Source of the DNA: Anthopleura xanthogrammica
Lineage: Eukaryota; Cnidaria; Anthozoa; Actiniaria; Actiniidae
Reading direction: 5' to 3'
Assembly (NCBI GenBank): GCA_964019055.1
Contig: CAXHSA010000009.1
Span: forward strand, 124,001 to 188,000
DNA length: 64,000 nucleotides
The notes under the pieces: model-generated
Seen by the model: only the letters and a program-made list of their open reading frames with translations
What the model was told of the DNA's origin: nothing
Databases searched by the model: none
Program-made: the position numbers and the translations under genes
Part shown: positions 8,820 through 21,656 of the stretch, piece by piece
Numbering within the stretch: position 1 is the stretch's first letter
Layout of the letters: each line of letters starts with the position of its first letter

Positions 8820-11800
8820 ATGAGCAAAAAGTGGGGGTTTCAGCAAACAGGTCACGCCGTCAGCGAAAAACCTGGTTTTGAGAGCCAAAATGGCCATTTT
8901 TCAGTTTTTTGGGCTAAAAAGCTTTTTTTCCCAGCAAAACAGTGTTTTGGACACCTAAAATGTGCTTTTCTCGTCCAAAACTTGCGTTTAGCAGTGAAAA
9001 CGTCGTGTTTTGAGCAAAAGAAAATTCTCAGCAAATTTCCAATTTTCTCAGCAAAAAACACCTTTTTTGACCAAAAAGCACCTTTACTCAGCCAAAACCG
9101 CATTTTTTTTCGCCAAAACGTCGTGTTTTTATCTCAAGAGGTATTTTCATGAGCAAAAAGTGGGGGTTTCAGCAAACAGGTCACGCCGTCAGCGAAAAAC
9201 CTGGTTTTGAGAGCCAAAATGGCCATTTTTCAGTTTTTTGGGCTAAAAAGCTTTTTTTCCCAGCAAAACAGTGTTTTGGACACCTAAAATGTGCTTTTCT
9301 CGTCCAAAACTTGCGTTTAGCAGTGAAAACGTCGTGTTTTGAGCAAAAGAAAATTCTCAGCAAATTTCAAATTTTCTCAGCAAAAAACACCTTTTTTGAC
9401 CAAAAAGCACCTTTACTCAGCCAAAACCGCATTTTTTTTCGCCAAAAAGTCGTGTTTTTATCTCAAGAGGTATTTTCATGAGCAAAAAGTGGGGGTTTCA
9501 GCAAACAGGTCACGCCGTCAGCGAAAAACCTGGTTTTGAGAGCCAAAATGGCCATTTTTCAGTTTTTTGGGCTAAAAAGCTTTTTTTCCCAGCAAAACAG
9601 TGTTTTGGACACCTAAAATGTGCTTTTCTCGTCCAAAACTTGCGTTTAGCAGTGAAAACGTCGTGTTTTGAGCAAAAGAAAATTCTCAGCAAATTTCAAA
9701 TTTTCTCAGCAAAAAACACCTTTTTTGACCCAAAAGCACCTTTACTCAGCCAAAACCGCATTTTTTTTCGCCAAAAAGTCGTGTTTTTATCTCAAGAGGT
9801 ATTTTCATGAGCAAAAAGTGGGGGTTTCAGCAAACAGGTCACGCCGTCAGCGAAAAACCTGGTTTTGAGAGCCAAAATGGCCATTTTTCAGTTTTTTGGG
9901 CTAAAAAGCTTTTTTTCCCAGCAAAACAGTGTTTTGGACACCTAAAATGTGCTTTTCTCGTCCAAAACTTGCGTTTAGCAGTGAAAACGTCGTGTTTTGA
10001 GCAAAAGAAAATTCTCAGCAAATTTCCAATTTTCTCAGCAAAAAACACCTTTTTTGACCCAAAAGCACCTTTACTCAGCCAAAACCGCATTTTTTTTCGC
10101 CAAAAAGTCGTGTTTTTATCTCAAGAGGTATTTTCATGAGCAAAAAGTGGGGGTTTCAGCAAACAGGTCACGCCGTCAGCGAAAAACCTGGTTTTGAGAG
10201 CCAAAATGGCCATTTTTCAGTTTTTTGGGCTAAAAAGCTTTTTTTCCCAGCAAAACAGTGTTTTGGACACCTAAAATGTGCTTTTCTCGTCCAAAACTTG
10301 CGTTTAGCAGTGAAAACGTCGTGTTTTGAGCAAAAGAAAATTCTCAGCAAATTTCAAATTTTCTCAGCAAAAAACACCTTTTTTGACCAAAAAGCACCTT
10401 TACTCAGCCAAAACCGCATTTTTTTTCGCTAAAAAGTCGTGTTTTTATCTCAAGAGGTATTTTCATGAGCAAAAAGTGGGGGTTTCAGCAAACAGGTCAC
10501 GCCGTCAGCGAAAAACCTGGTTTTGAGAGCCAAAATGGCCATTTTTCAGTTTTTTGGGCTAAAAAGCTTTTTTTCCCAGCAAAACAGTGTTTTGGACACC
10601 TAAAATGTGCTTTTCTCGTCCAAAACTTGCGTTTAGCAGTGAAAACGTCGTGTTCTGAGCAAAAGAAAATTCTCAGCAAATTTCAAATTTTCTCAGCAAA
10701 AAACACCTTTTTTGACCAAAAAGCACCTTTACTCAGCCAAAACCGCATTTTTTTTCGCCAAAAAGTCGTGTTTTTATCTCAAGAGGTATTTTCATGAGCA
10801 AAAAGTGGGGGTTTCAGCAAACAGGTCACGCCGTCAGCGAAAAACCTGGTTTTGAGAGCCAAAATGGCCATTTTTCAGTTTTTTGGGCTAAAAAGCTTTT
10901 TTTCCCAGCAAAACAGTGTTTTGGACACCTAAAATGTGCTTTTCTCGTCCAAAACTTGCGTTTAGCAGTGAAAACGTCGTGTTTTGAGCAAAAGAAAATT
11001 CTCAGCAAATTTCAAATTTTCTCAGCAAAAAACACCTTTTTTGACCCAAAAGCACCTTTACTCAGCCAAAACCGCATTTTTTTTCGCCAAAAAGTCGTGT
11101 TTTTATCTCAAGAGGTATTTTCATGAGCAAAAAGTGGGGGTTTCAGCAAACAGGTCACGCCGTCAGCGAAAAACCTGGTTTTGAGAGCCAAAATGGCCAT
11201 TTTTCAGTTTTTTGGGCTAAAAAGCTTTTTTTCCCAGCAAAACAGTGTTTTGGACACCTAAAATGTGCTTTTCTCGTCCAAAACTTGCGTTTAGCAGTGA
11301 AAACGTCGTGTTTTGAGCAAAAGAAAATTCTCAGCAAATTTCAAATTTTCTCAGCAAAAAACACCTTTTTTGACCAAAAAGCACCTTTACTCAGCCAAAA
11401 CCGCATTTTTTTTCGCCAAAAAGTCGTGTTTTTATCTCAAGAGGTATTTTCATGAGCAAAAAGTGGGGGTTTCAGCAAACAGGTCACGCCGTCAGCGAAA
11501 AACCTGGTTTTGAGAGCCAAAATGGCCATTTTTCAGTTTTTTGGGCTAAAAAGCTTTTTTTCCCAGCAAAACAGTGTTTTGGACACCTAAAATGTGCTTT
11601 TCTCGTCCAAAACTTGCGTTTAGCAGTGAAAACGTCGTGTTTTGAGCAAAAGAAAATTCTCAGCAAATTTCAAATTTTCTCAGCAAAAAACACCTTTTTT
11701 GACCAAAAAGCACCTTTACTCAGCCAAAACCGCATTTTTTTCGCCAAAAAGTCGTGTTTTTATCTCAAGAGGTATTTTCATGAGCAAAAAGTGGGGGTTT

Positions 11801-14411
11801 CAGCAAACAGGTCACGCCGTCAGCGAAAAGCCTGGTTTTGAGAGCCAAAATGGCCATTTTTCAGTTTTTTGGGCTAAAAAGCTTTTTTTCCCAGCAAAAC
11901 AGTGTTTTGGACACCTAAAATGTGCTTTTCTCGTCCAAAACTTGCGTTTAGCAGTGAAAACGTCGTGTTCTGAGCAAAAGAAAATTCTCAGCAAATTTCA
12001 AATTTTCTCAGCAAAAAACACCTTTTTTGACCAAAAAGCACCTTTACTCAGCCAAAACCGCATTTTTTTTCGCCAAAACGTCGTGTTTTTATCTCAAGAG
12101 GTATTTTCATGAGCAAAAAGTGGGGGTTTCAGCAAACAGGTCACGCCGTCAGCGAAAAACCTGGTTTTGAGAGCCAAAATGGCCATTTTTCAGTTTTTTG
12201 GGCTAAAAAGCTTTTTTTCCCAGCAAAACAGTGTTTTGGACACCTAAAATGTGCTTTTCTCGTCCAAAACTTGCGTTTAGCAGTGAAAACGTCGTGTTTT
12301 GAGCAAAAGAAAATTCTCAGCAAATTTCAAATTTTCTCAGCAAAAAACACCTTTTTTGACCAAAAAGCACCTTTACTCAGCCAAAACCGCATTTTTTTTC
12401 GCCAAAAAGTCGTGTTTTTATCTCAAGAGGTATTTTCATGAGCAAAAAGTGGGGGTTTCAGCAAACAGGTCACGCCGTCAGCGAAAAACCTGGTTTTGAG
12501 AGCCAAAATGGCCATTTTTCAGTTTTTTGGGCTAAAAAGCTTTTTTTCCCAGCAAAACAGTGTTTTGGACACCTAAAATGTGCTTTTCTCGTCCAAAACT
12601 TGCGTTTAGCAGTGAAAACGTCGTGTTTTGAGCAAAAGAAAATTCTCAGCAAATTTCAAATTTTCTCAGCAAAAAACACCTTTTTTGACCAAAAAGCACC
12701 TTTACTCAGCCAAAACCGCATTTTTTTTCGCCAAAAAGTCGTGTTTTTATCTCAAGAGGTATTTTCATGAGCAAAAAGTGGGGGTTTCAGCAAACAGGTC
12801 ACGCCGTCAGCGAAAAACCTGGTTTTGAGAGCCAAAATGGCCATTTTTCAGTTTTTTGGGCTAAAAAGCTTTTTTTCCCAGCAAAACAGTGTTTTGGACA
12901 CCTAAAATGTGCTTTTCTCGTCCAAAACTTGCGTTTAGCAGTGAAAACGTCGTGTTTTGAGCAAAAGAAAATTCTCAGCAAATTTCAAATTTTCTCAGCA
13001 AAAAACACCTTTTTTGACCAAAAAGCACCTTTACTCAGCCAAAACCGCATTTTTTTTCGCCAAAAAGTCGTGTTTTTATCTCAAGAGGTATTTTCATGAG
13101 CAAAAAGTGGGGGTTTCAGCAAACAGGTCACGCCGTCAGCGAAAAACCTGGTTTTGAGAGCCAAAATGGCCATTTTTCAGTTTTTTGGGCTAAAAAGCTT
13201 TTTTTCCCAGCAAAACAGTGTTTTGGACACCTAAAATGTGCTTTTCTCGTCCAAAACTTGCGTTTAGCAGTGAAAACGTCGTGTTTTGAGCAAAAGAAAA
13301 TTCTCAGCAAATTTCCAATTTTCTCAGCAAAAAACACCTTTTTTGACCAAAAAGCACCTTTACTCAGCCAAAACCGCATTTTTTTTCGCCAAAAAGTCGT
13401 GTTTTTATCTCAAGAGGTATTTTCATGAGCAAAAAGTGGGGGTTTCAGCAAACAGGTCACGCCGTCAGCGAAAAACCTGGTTTTGAGAGCCAAAATGGCC
13501 ATTTTTCAGTTTTTTGGGCTAAAAAGCTTTTTTTCCCAGCAAAACAGTGTTTTGGACACCTAAAATGTGCTTTTCTCGTCCAAAACTTGCGTTTAGCAGT
13601 GAAAACGTCGTGTTTTGAGCAAAAGAAAATTCTCAGCAAATTTCAAATTTTCTCAGCAAAAAACACCTTTTTTGACCCAAAAGCACCTTTACTCAGCCAA
13701 AACCGCATTTTTTTTCGCCAAAAAGTCGTGTTTTTATCTCAAGAGGTATTTTCATGAGCAAAAAGTGGGGGTTTCAGCAAACAGGTCACGCCGTCAGCGA
13801 AAAACCTGGTTTTGAGAGCCAAAATGGCCATTTTTCAGTTTTTTGGGCTAAAAAGCTTTTTTTCCCAGCAAAACAGTGTTTTGGACACCTAAAATGTGCT
13901 TTTCTCGTCCAAAACTTGCGTTTAGCAGTGAAAACGTCGTGTTTTGAGCAAAAGAAAATTCTCAGCAAATTTCCAATTTTGTCAGCAAAAAACACCTTTT
14001 TTGACCAAAAAGCACCTTTACTCAGCCAAAACCGCATTTTTTTTCGCCAAAACGTCGTGTTTTTATCTCAAGAGGTATTTTCATGAGCAAAAAGTGGGGG
14101 TTTCAGCAAACAGGTCACGCCGTCAGCGAAAAACCTGGTTTTGAGAGCCAAAATGGCCATTTTTCAGTTTTTTGGGCTAAAAAGCTTTTTTTCCCAGCAA
14201 AACAGTGTTTTGGACACCTAAAATGTGCTTTTCTCGTCCAAAACTTGCGTTTAGCAGTGAAAACGTCGTGTTTTGAGCAAAAGAAAATTCTCAGCAAATT
14301 TCAAATTTTCTCGGCAAAAAACACCTTTTTTGACCAAAAAGCACCTTTACTCAGCCGAAACCGCATTTTTTTTCGCCAAAAAGTCGTGTTTTTATCTCAA
14401 GAGGTATTTTC

Positions 14412-15069
14412 ATGAGCAAAAAGTGGGGGTTTCAGCAAACAGGTCACGCCGTCAGCGAAAAACCTGGTTTTGAGAGCCAAAATGGCCATTTTTCAGTTTT
14501 TTGGGCAAAAAAGGTTTTTTTCCCAGCAAAACAGTGTTTTGGACACCTAAAATGTGCTTTTCTCGTCCAAAACTTGCGTTTAGCAGTGAAAACGTCGTGT
14601 TTTGAGCAAAAGAAAATTCTCAGCAAATTTCCAATTTTCTCAGCAAAAAACACCTTTTTTGACCAAAACGCACCTTTACTCAGCCAAAACCGCATTTTTT
14701 TTCGCCAAAAAGTCGTGTTTTTATCTCAAGAGGTATTTTCATGAGCAAAAAGTGGGGGTTTCAGCAAACAGGTCACGCCGTCAGCGAAAAACCTGGTTTT
14801 GAGAGCCAAAATGGCCATTTTTCAGTTTTTTGGGCTAAAAAGCTTTTTTTCCCAGCAAAACAGTGTTTTGGACACCTAAAATGTGCTTTTCTCGTCCAAA
14901 ACTTGCGTTTAGCAGTGAAAACGTCGTGTTTTGAGCAAAAGAAAATTCTCAGCAAATTTCAAATTTTCTCAGCAAAAAACACCTTTTTTGACCAAAAAGC
15001 ACCTTTACTCAGCCGAAACCGCATTTTTTTTCGCCAAAAAGTCGTGTTTTTATCTCAAGAGGTATTTTC
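14412..15069 (+). repeat. Two-unit block with lost HindIII site followed by G275 (pairs with 20999-21656)
   Basis: The unit at 14412 has A at position 96 and G at 103, so AAGCTT reads AAGGTT. The next unit, at 14741, has G at position 275. The same double change followed by a G275 unit occurs at 20999 and 21328, 20 units away. The copies also differ: 14412 has C221 and a C in the A-run at 251-258, and 21328 has its own A96. The neighbouring unit at 14083 also has G275. Confidence 0.75.
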
Positions 15070-17047
15070 ATGAGCAAAAAGTGGGGGTTTCAGCAAACAG
15101 GTCACGCCGTCAGCGAAAAACCTGGTTTTGAGAGCCAAAATGGCCATTTTTCAGTTTTTTGGGCTAAAAAGCTTTTTTTCCCAGCAAAACAGTGTTTTGG
15201 ACACCTAAAATGTGCTTTTCTCGTCCAAAACTTGCGTTTAGCAGTGAAAACGTCGTGTTTTGAGCAAAAGAAAATTCTCAGCAAATTTCAAATTTTCTCA
15301 GCAAAAAACACCTTTTTTGACCAAAAAGCACCTTTACTCAGCCAAAACCGCATTTTTTTTTGTGCCAAAAAGTCGTGTTTTTATCTCAAGAGGTATTTTC
15401 ATGAGCAAAAAGTGGGGGTTTCAGCAAACCGGTCACGCCGTCAGCGAAAAACCTGGTTTTGAGAGCCAAAATGGCCATTTTTCAGTTTTTTGGGCTAAAA
15501 AGCTTTTTTTCCCAGCAAAACAGTGTTTTGGACACCTAAAATGTGCTTTTCTCGTCCAAAACTTGCGTTTAGCAGTGAAAACGTCGTGTTTTGAGCAAAA
15601 GAAAATTCTCAGCAAATTTCAAATTTTCTCAGCAAAAAACACCTTTTTTGACCCAAAAGCACCTTTACTCAGCCAAAACCGCATTTTTTTTCGCCAAAAA
15701 GTCGTGTTTTTATCTCAAGAGGTATTTTCATGAGCAAAAAGTGGGGGTTTCAGCAAACAGGTCACGCCGTCAGCGAAAAACCTGGTTTTGAGAGCCAAAA
15801 TGGCCATTTTTCAGTTTTTTGGGCTAAAAAGCTTTTTTTCCCAGCAAAACAGTGTTTTGGACACCTAAAATGTGCTTTTCTCGTCCAAAACTTGCGTTTA
15901 GCAGTGAAAACGTCGTGTTTTGAGCAAAAGAAAATTCTCAGCAAATTTCAAATTTTCTCAGCAAAAAACACCTTTTTTGACCAAAAAGCACCTTTACTCA
16001 GCCAAAACCGCATTTTTTTTCGCCAAAAAGTCGTGTTTTTATCTCAAGAGGTATTTTCATGAGCAAAAAGTGGGGGTTTCAGCAAACAGGTCACGCCGTC
16101 AGCGAAAAACCTGGTTTTGAGAGCCAAAATGGCCATTTTTCAGTTTTTTGGGCTAAAAAGCTTTTTTTCCCAGCAAAACAGTGTTTTGGACACCTAAAAT
16201 GTGCTTTTCTCGTCCAAAACTTGCGTTTAGCAGTGAAAACGTCGTGTTTTGAGCAAAAGAAAATTCTCAGCAAATTTCAAATTTTCTCAGCAAAAAACAC
16301 CTTTTTTGACCAAAAAGCACCTTTACTCAGCCAAAACCGCATTTTTTTTTGTGCCAAAAAGTCGTGTTTTTATCTCAAGAGGTATTTTCATGAGCAAAAA
16401 GTGGGGGTTTCAGCAAACCGGTCACGCCGTCAGCGAAAAACCTGGTTTTGAGAGCCAAAATGGCCATTTTTCAGTTTTTTGGGCTAAAAAGCTTTTTTTC
16501 CCAGCAAAACAGTGTTTTGGACACCTAAAATGTGCTTTTCTCGTCCAAAACTTGCGTTTAGCAGTGAAAACGTCGTGTTTTGAGCAAAAGAAAATTCTCA
16601 GCAAATTTCAAATTTTCTCAGCAAAAAACACCTTTTTTGACCCAAAAGCACCTTTACTCAGCCAAAACCGCATTTTTTTTCGCCAAAAAGTCGTGTTTTT
16701 ATCTCAAGAGGTATTTTCATGAGCAAAAAGTGGGGGTTTCAGCAAACAGGTCACGCCGTCAGCGAAAAAGCTGGTTTTGAGAGCCAAAATGGCCATTTTT
16801 CAGTTTTTTGGGCTAAAAAGCTTTTTTTCCCAGCAAAACAGTGTTTTGGACACCTAAAATGTGCTTTTCTCGTCCAAAACTTGCGTTTAGCAGTGAAAAC
16901 GTCGTGTTTTGAGCAAAAGAAAATTCTCAGCAAATTTCAAATTTTCTCAGCAAAAAACACCTTTTTTGACCAAAAAGCACCTTTACTCAGCCAAAACCGC
17001 ATTTTTTTTCGCCAAAAAGTCGTGTTTTTATCTCAAGAGGTATTTTC
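15070..17047 (+). repeat. Tandem three-unit higher-order repeat, 989 bp, two copies
   Basis: The copies are 15070-16058 and 16059-17047. In each, unit 1 ends with T9 then GTGCC, unit 2 has C at position 30 and C at position 254, and unit 3 is near consensus. Each copy is 331+329+329 bp. The second copy's third unit (16719) has one private C-to-G change near position 52. The shared order of linked variants supports recent tandem duplication of three units. Confidence 0.82.
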
Positions 17048-19679
17048 ATGAGCAAAAAGTGGGGGTTTCAGCAAACAGGTCACGCCGTCAGCGAAAAACC
17101 TGGTTTTGAGAGCCAAAATGGCCATTTTTCAGTTTTTTGGGCTAAAAAGCTTTTTTTCCCAGCAAAACAGTGTTTTGGACACCTAAAATGTGCTTTTCTC
17201 GTCCAAAACTTGCGTTTAGCAGTGAAAACGTCGTGTTTTGAGCAAAAGAAAATTCTCAGCAAATTTCAAATTTTCTCAGCAAAAAACACCTTTTTTGACC
17301 CAAAAGCACCTTTACTCAGCCAAAACCGCATTTTTTTTCGCCAAAAAGTCGTGTTTTTATCTCAAGAGGTATTTTCATGAGCAAAAAGTGGGGGTTTCAG
17401 CAAACAGGTCACGCCGTCAGCGAAAAACCTGGTTTTGAGAGCCAAAATGGCCATTTTTCAGTTTTTTGGGCTAAAAAGCTTTTTTTCCCAGCAAAACAGT
17501 GTTTTGGACACCTAAAATGTGCTTTTCTCGTCCAAAACTTGCGTTTAGCAGTGAAAACGTCGTGTTTTGAGCAAAAGAAAATTCTCAGCAAATTTCCAAT
17601 TTTCTCAGCAAAAAACACCTTTTTTGACCAAAAAGCACCTTTACTCAGCCAAAACCGCATTTTTTTTCGCCAAAACGTCGTGTTTTTATCTCAAGAGGTA
17701 TTTTCATGAGCAAAAAGTGGGGGTTTCAGCAAACAGGTCACGCCGTCAGCGAAAAACCTGGTTTTGAGAGCCAAAATGGCCATTTTTCAGTTTTTTGGGC
17801 TAAAAAGCTTTTTTTCCCAGCAAAACAGTGTTTTGGACACCTAAAATGTGCTTTTCTCGTCCAAAACTTGCGTTTAGCAGTGAAAACGTCGTGTTTTGAG
17901 CAAAAGAAAATTCTCAGCAAATTTCAAATTTTCTCAGCAAAAAACACCTTTTTTGACCAAAAAGCACCTTTACTCAGCCAAAACCGCATTTTTTTTCGCC
18001 AAAAAGTCGTGTTTTTATCTCAAGAGGTATTTTCATGAGCAAAAAGTGGGGGTTTCAGCAAACAGGTCACGCCGTCAGCGAAAAACCTGGTTTTGAGAGC
18101 CAAAATGGCCATTTTTCAGTTTTTTGGGCTAAAAAGCTTTTTTTCCCAGCAAAACAGTGTTTTGGACACCTAAAATGTGCTTTTCTCGTCCAAAACTTGC
18201 GTTTAGCAGTGAAAACGTCGTGTTTTGAGCAAAAGAAAATTCTCAGCAAATTTCAAATTTTCTCAGCAAAAAACACCTTTTTTGACCAAAAAGCACCTTT
18301 ACTCAGCCAAAACCGCATTTTTTTTCGCCAAAAAGTCGTGTTTTTATCTCAAGAGGTATTTTCATGAGCAAAAAGTGGGGGTTTCAGCAAACAGGTCACG
18401 CCGTCAGCGAAAAACCTGGTTTTGAGAGCCAAAATGGCCATTTTTCAGTTTTTTGGGCTAAAAAGCTTTTTTTCCCAGCAAAACAGTGTTTTGGACACCT
18501 AAAATGTGCTTTTCTCGTCCAAAACTTGCGTTTAGCAGTGAAAACGTCGTGTTTTGAGCAAAAGAAAATTCTCAGCAAATTTCAAATTTTCTCAGCAAAA
18601 AACACCTTTTTTGACCAAAAAGCACCTTTACTCAGCCAAAACCGCATTTTTTTTCGCCAAAAAGTCGTGTTTTTATCTCAAGAGGTATTTTCATGAGCAA
18701 AAAGTGGGGGTTTCAGCAAACAGGTCACGCCGTCAGCGAAAAACCTGGTTTTGAGAGCCAAAATGGCCATTTTTCAGTTTTTTGGGCTAAAAAGCTTTTT
18801 TTCCCAGCAAAACAGTGTTTTGGACACCTAAAATGTGCTTTTCTCGTCCAAAACTTGCGTTTAGCAGTGAAAACGTCGTGTTTTGAGCAAAAGAAAATTC
18901 TCAGCAAATTTCAAATTTTCTCAGCAAAAAACACCTTTTTTGACCAAAAAGCACCTTTACTCAGCCAAAACCGCATTTTTTTTCGCCAAAAAGTCGTGTT
19001 TTTATCTCAAGAGGTATTTTCATGAGCAAAAAGTGGGGGTTTCAGCAAACAGGTCACGCCGTCAGCGAAAAACCTGGTTTTGAGAGCCAAAATGGCCATT
19101 TTTCAGTTTTTTGGGCTAAAAAGCTTTTTTTCCCAGCAAAACAGTGTTTTGGACACCTAAAATGTGCTTTTCTCGTCCAAAACTTGCGTTTAGCAGTGAA
19201 AACGTCGTGTTTTGAGCAAAAGAAAATTCTCAGCAAATTTCAAATTTTCTCAGCAAAAAACACCTTTTTTGACCAAAAAGCACCTTTACTCAGCCAAAAC
19301 CGCATTTTTTTTCGCCAAAAAGTCGTGTTTTTATCTCAAGAGGTATTTTCATGAGCAAAAAGTGGGGGTTTCAGCAAACAGGTCACGCCGTCAGCGAAAA
19401 ACCTGGTTTTGAGAGCCAAAATGGCCATTTTTCAGTTTTTTGGGCTAAAAAGCTTTTTTTCCCAGCAAAACAGTGTTTTGGACACCTAAAATGTGCTTTT
19501 CTCGTCCAAAACTTGCGTTTAGCAGTGAAAACGTCATGTTTTGAGCAAAAGAAAATTCTCAGCAAATTTCAAATTTTCTCAGCAAAAAACACCTTTTTTG
19601 ACCAAAAAGCACCTTTACTCAGCCAAAACCGCATTTTTTTTCGCCAAAAAGTCGTGTTTTTATCTCAAGAGGTATTTTC

Positions 19680-20669
19680 ATGAGCAAAAAGTGGGGGTTT
19701 CAGCAAACAGGTCACGCCGTCAGCGAAAAACCTGGTTTTGAGAGCCAAAATGGCCATTTTTCAGTTTTTTGGGCTAAAAAGCTTTTTTTCCCAGCAAAAC
19801 AGTGTTTTGGACACCTAAAATGTGCTTTTCTCGTCCAAAACTTGCGTTTAGCAGTGAAAACGTCGTGTTTTGAGCAAAAGAAAATTCTCAGCAAATTTCA
19901 AATTTTCTCAGCAAAAAACACCTTTTTTGACCAAAAAGCACCTTTACTCAGCCAAAACCGCATTTTTTTTTTGCCAAAAAGTCGTGTTTTTATCTCAAGA
20001 GGTATTTTCATGAGCAAAAAGTGGGGGTTTCAGCAAACCGGTCACGCCGTCAGCGAAAAACCTGGTTTTGAGAGCCAAAATGGCCATTTTTCAGTTTTTT
20101 GGGCTAAAAAGCTTTTTTTCCCAGCAAAACAGTGTTTTGGACACCTAAAATGTGCTTTTCTCGTCCAAAACTTGCGTTTAGCAGTGAAAACGTCGTGTTT
20201 TGAGCAAAAGAAAATTCTCAGCAAATTTCAAATTTTCTCAGCAAAAAACACCTTTTTTGACCAAAAAGCACCTTTACTCAGCCAAAACCGCATTTTTTTT
20301 TGTGCCAAAAAGTCGTGTTTTTATCTCAAGAGGTATTTTCATGAGCAAAAAGTGGGGGTTTCAGCAAACCGGTCACGCCGTCAGCGAAAAACCTGGTTTT
20401 GAGAGCCAAAATGGCCATTTTTCAGTTTTTTGGGCTAAAAAGCTTTTTTTCCCAGCAAAACAGTGTTTTGGACACCTAAAATGTGCTTTTCTCGTCCAAA
20501 ACTTGCGTTTAGCAGTGAAAACGTCGTGTTTTGAGCAAAAGAAAATTCTCAGCAAATTTCAAATTTTCTCAGCAAAAAACACCTTTTTTGACCAAAAAGC
20601 ACCTTTACTCAGCCAAAACCGCATTTTTTTTCGCCAAAAAGTCGTGTTTTTATCTCAAGAGGTATTTTC
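19680..20669 (+). repeat. Three-unit variant block, copy 2 (pairs with 7830-8819)
   Basis: Units at 19680, 20010 and 20341 repeat the order T10GCC, then C30 with T9GTGCC, then C30. The block lengths match those at 7830 (330, 331 and 329 bp). The two blocks are 36 units apart. Confidence 0.83.
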
Positions 20670-20998
20670 ATGAGCAAAAAGTGGGGGTTTCAGCAAACAG
20701 GTCACGCCGTCAGCGAAAAACCTGGTTTTGAGAGCCAAAATGGCCATTTTTCAGTTTTTTGGGCTAAAAAGCTTTTTTTCCCAGCAAAACAGTGTTTTGG
20801 ACACCTAAAATGTGCTTTTCTCGTCCAAAACTTGCGTTTAGCAGTGAAAACGTCGTGTTTTGAGCAAAAGAAAATTCTCAGCAAATTTCAAATTTTCTCA
20901 GCAAAAAACACCTTTTTTGACCAAAAAGCACCTTTACTCAGCCAAAACCGCATTTTTTTTCGCCAAAAAGTCGTGTTTTTATCTCAAGAGGTATTTTC

Positions 20999-21656
20999 AT
21001 GAGCAAAAAGTGGGGGTTTCAGCAAACAGGTCACGCCGTCAGCGAAAAACCTGGTTTTGAGAGCCAAAATGGCCATTTTTCAGTTTTTTGGGCAAAAAAG
21101 GTTTTTTTCCCAGCAAAACAGTGTTTTGGACACCTAAAATGTGCTTTTCTCGTCCAAAACTTGCGTTTAGCAGTGAAAACGTCGTGTTTTGAGCAAAAGA
21201 AAATTCTCAGCAAATTTCAAATTTTCTCAGCAAAAAACACCTTTTTTGACCAAAAAGCACCTTTACTCAGCCAAAACCGCATTTTTTTTCGCCAAAAAGT
21301 CGTGTTTTTATCTCAAGAGGTATTTTCATGAGCAAAAAGTGGGGGTTTCAGCAAACAGGTCACGCCGTCAGCGAAAAACCTGGTTTTGAGAGCCAAAATG
21401 GCCATTTTTCAGTTTTTTGGGCAAAAAAGCTTTTTTTCCCAGCAAAACAGTGTTTTGGACACCTAAAATGTGCTTTTCTCGTCCAAAACTTGCGTTTAGC
21501 AGTGAAAACGTCGTGTTTTGAGCAAAAGAAAATTCTCAGCAAATTTCAAATTTTCTCAGCAAAAAACACCTTTTTTGACCAAAAAGCACCTTTACTCAGC
21601 CGAAACCGCATTTTTTTTCGCCAAAAAGTCGTGTTTTTATCTCAAGAGGTATTTTC
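20999..21656 (+). repeat. Two-unit block with lost HindIII site followed by G275 (pairs with 14412-15069)
   Basis: The unit at 20999 carries A96 and G103, changing AAGCTT to AAGGTT. The unit at 21328 carries A96 with the site intact and G275. A further G275 unit follows at 22315. The arrangement resembles the one at 14412-15069. Confidence 0.73.
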
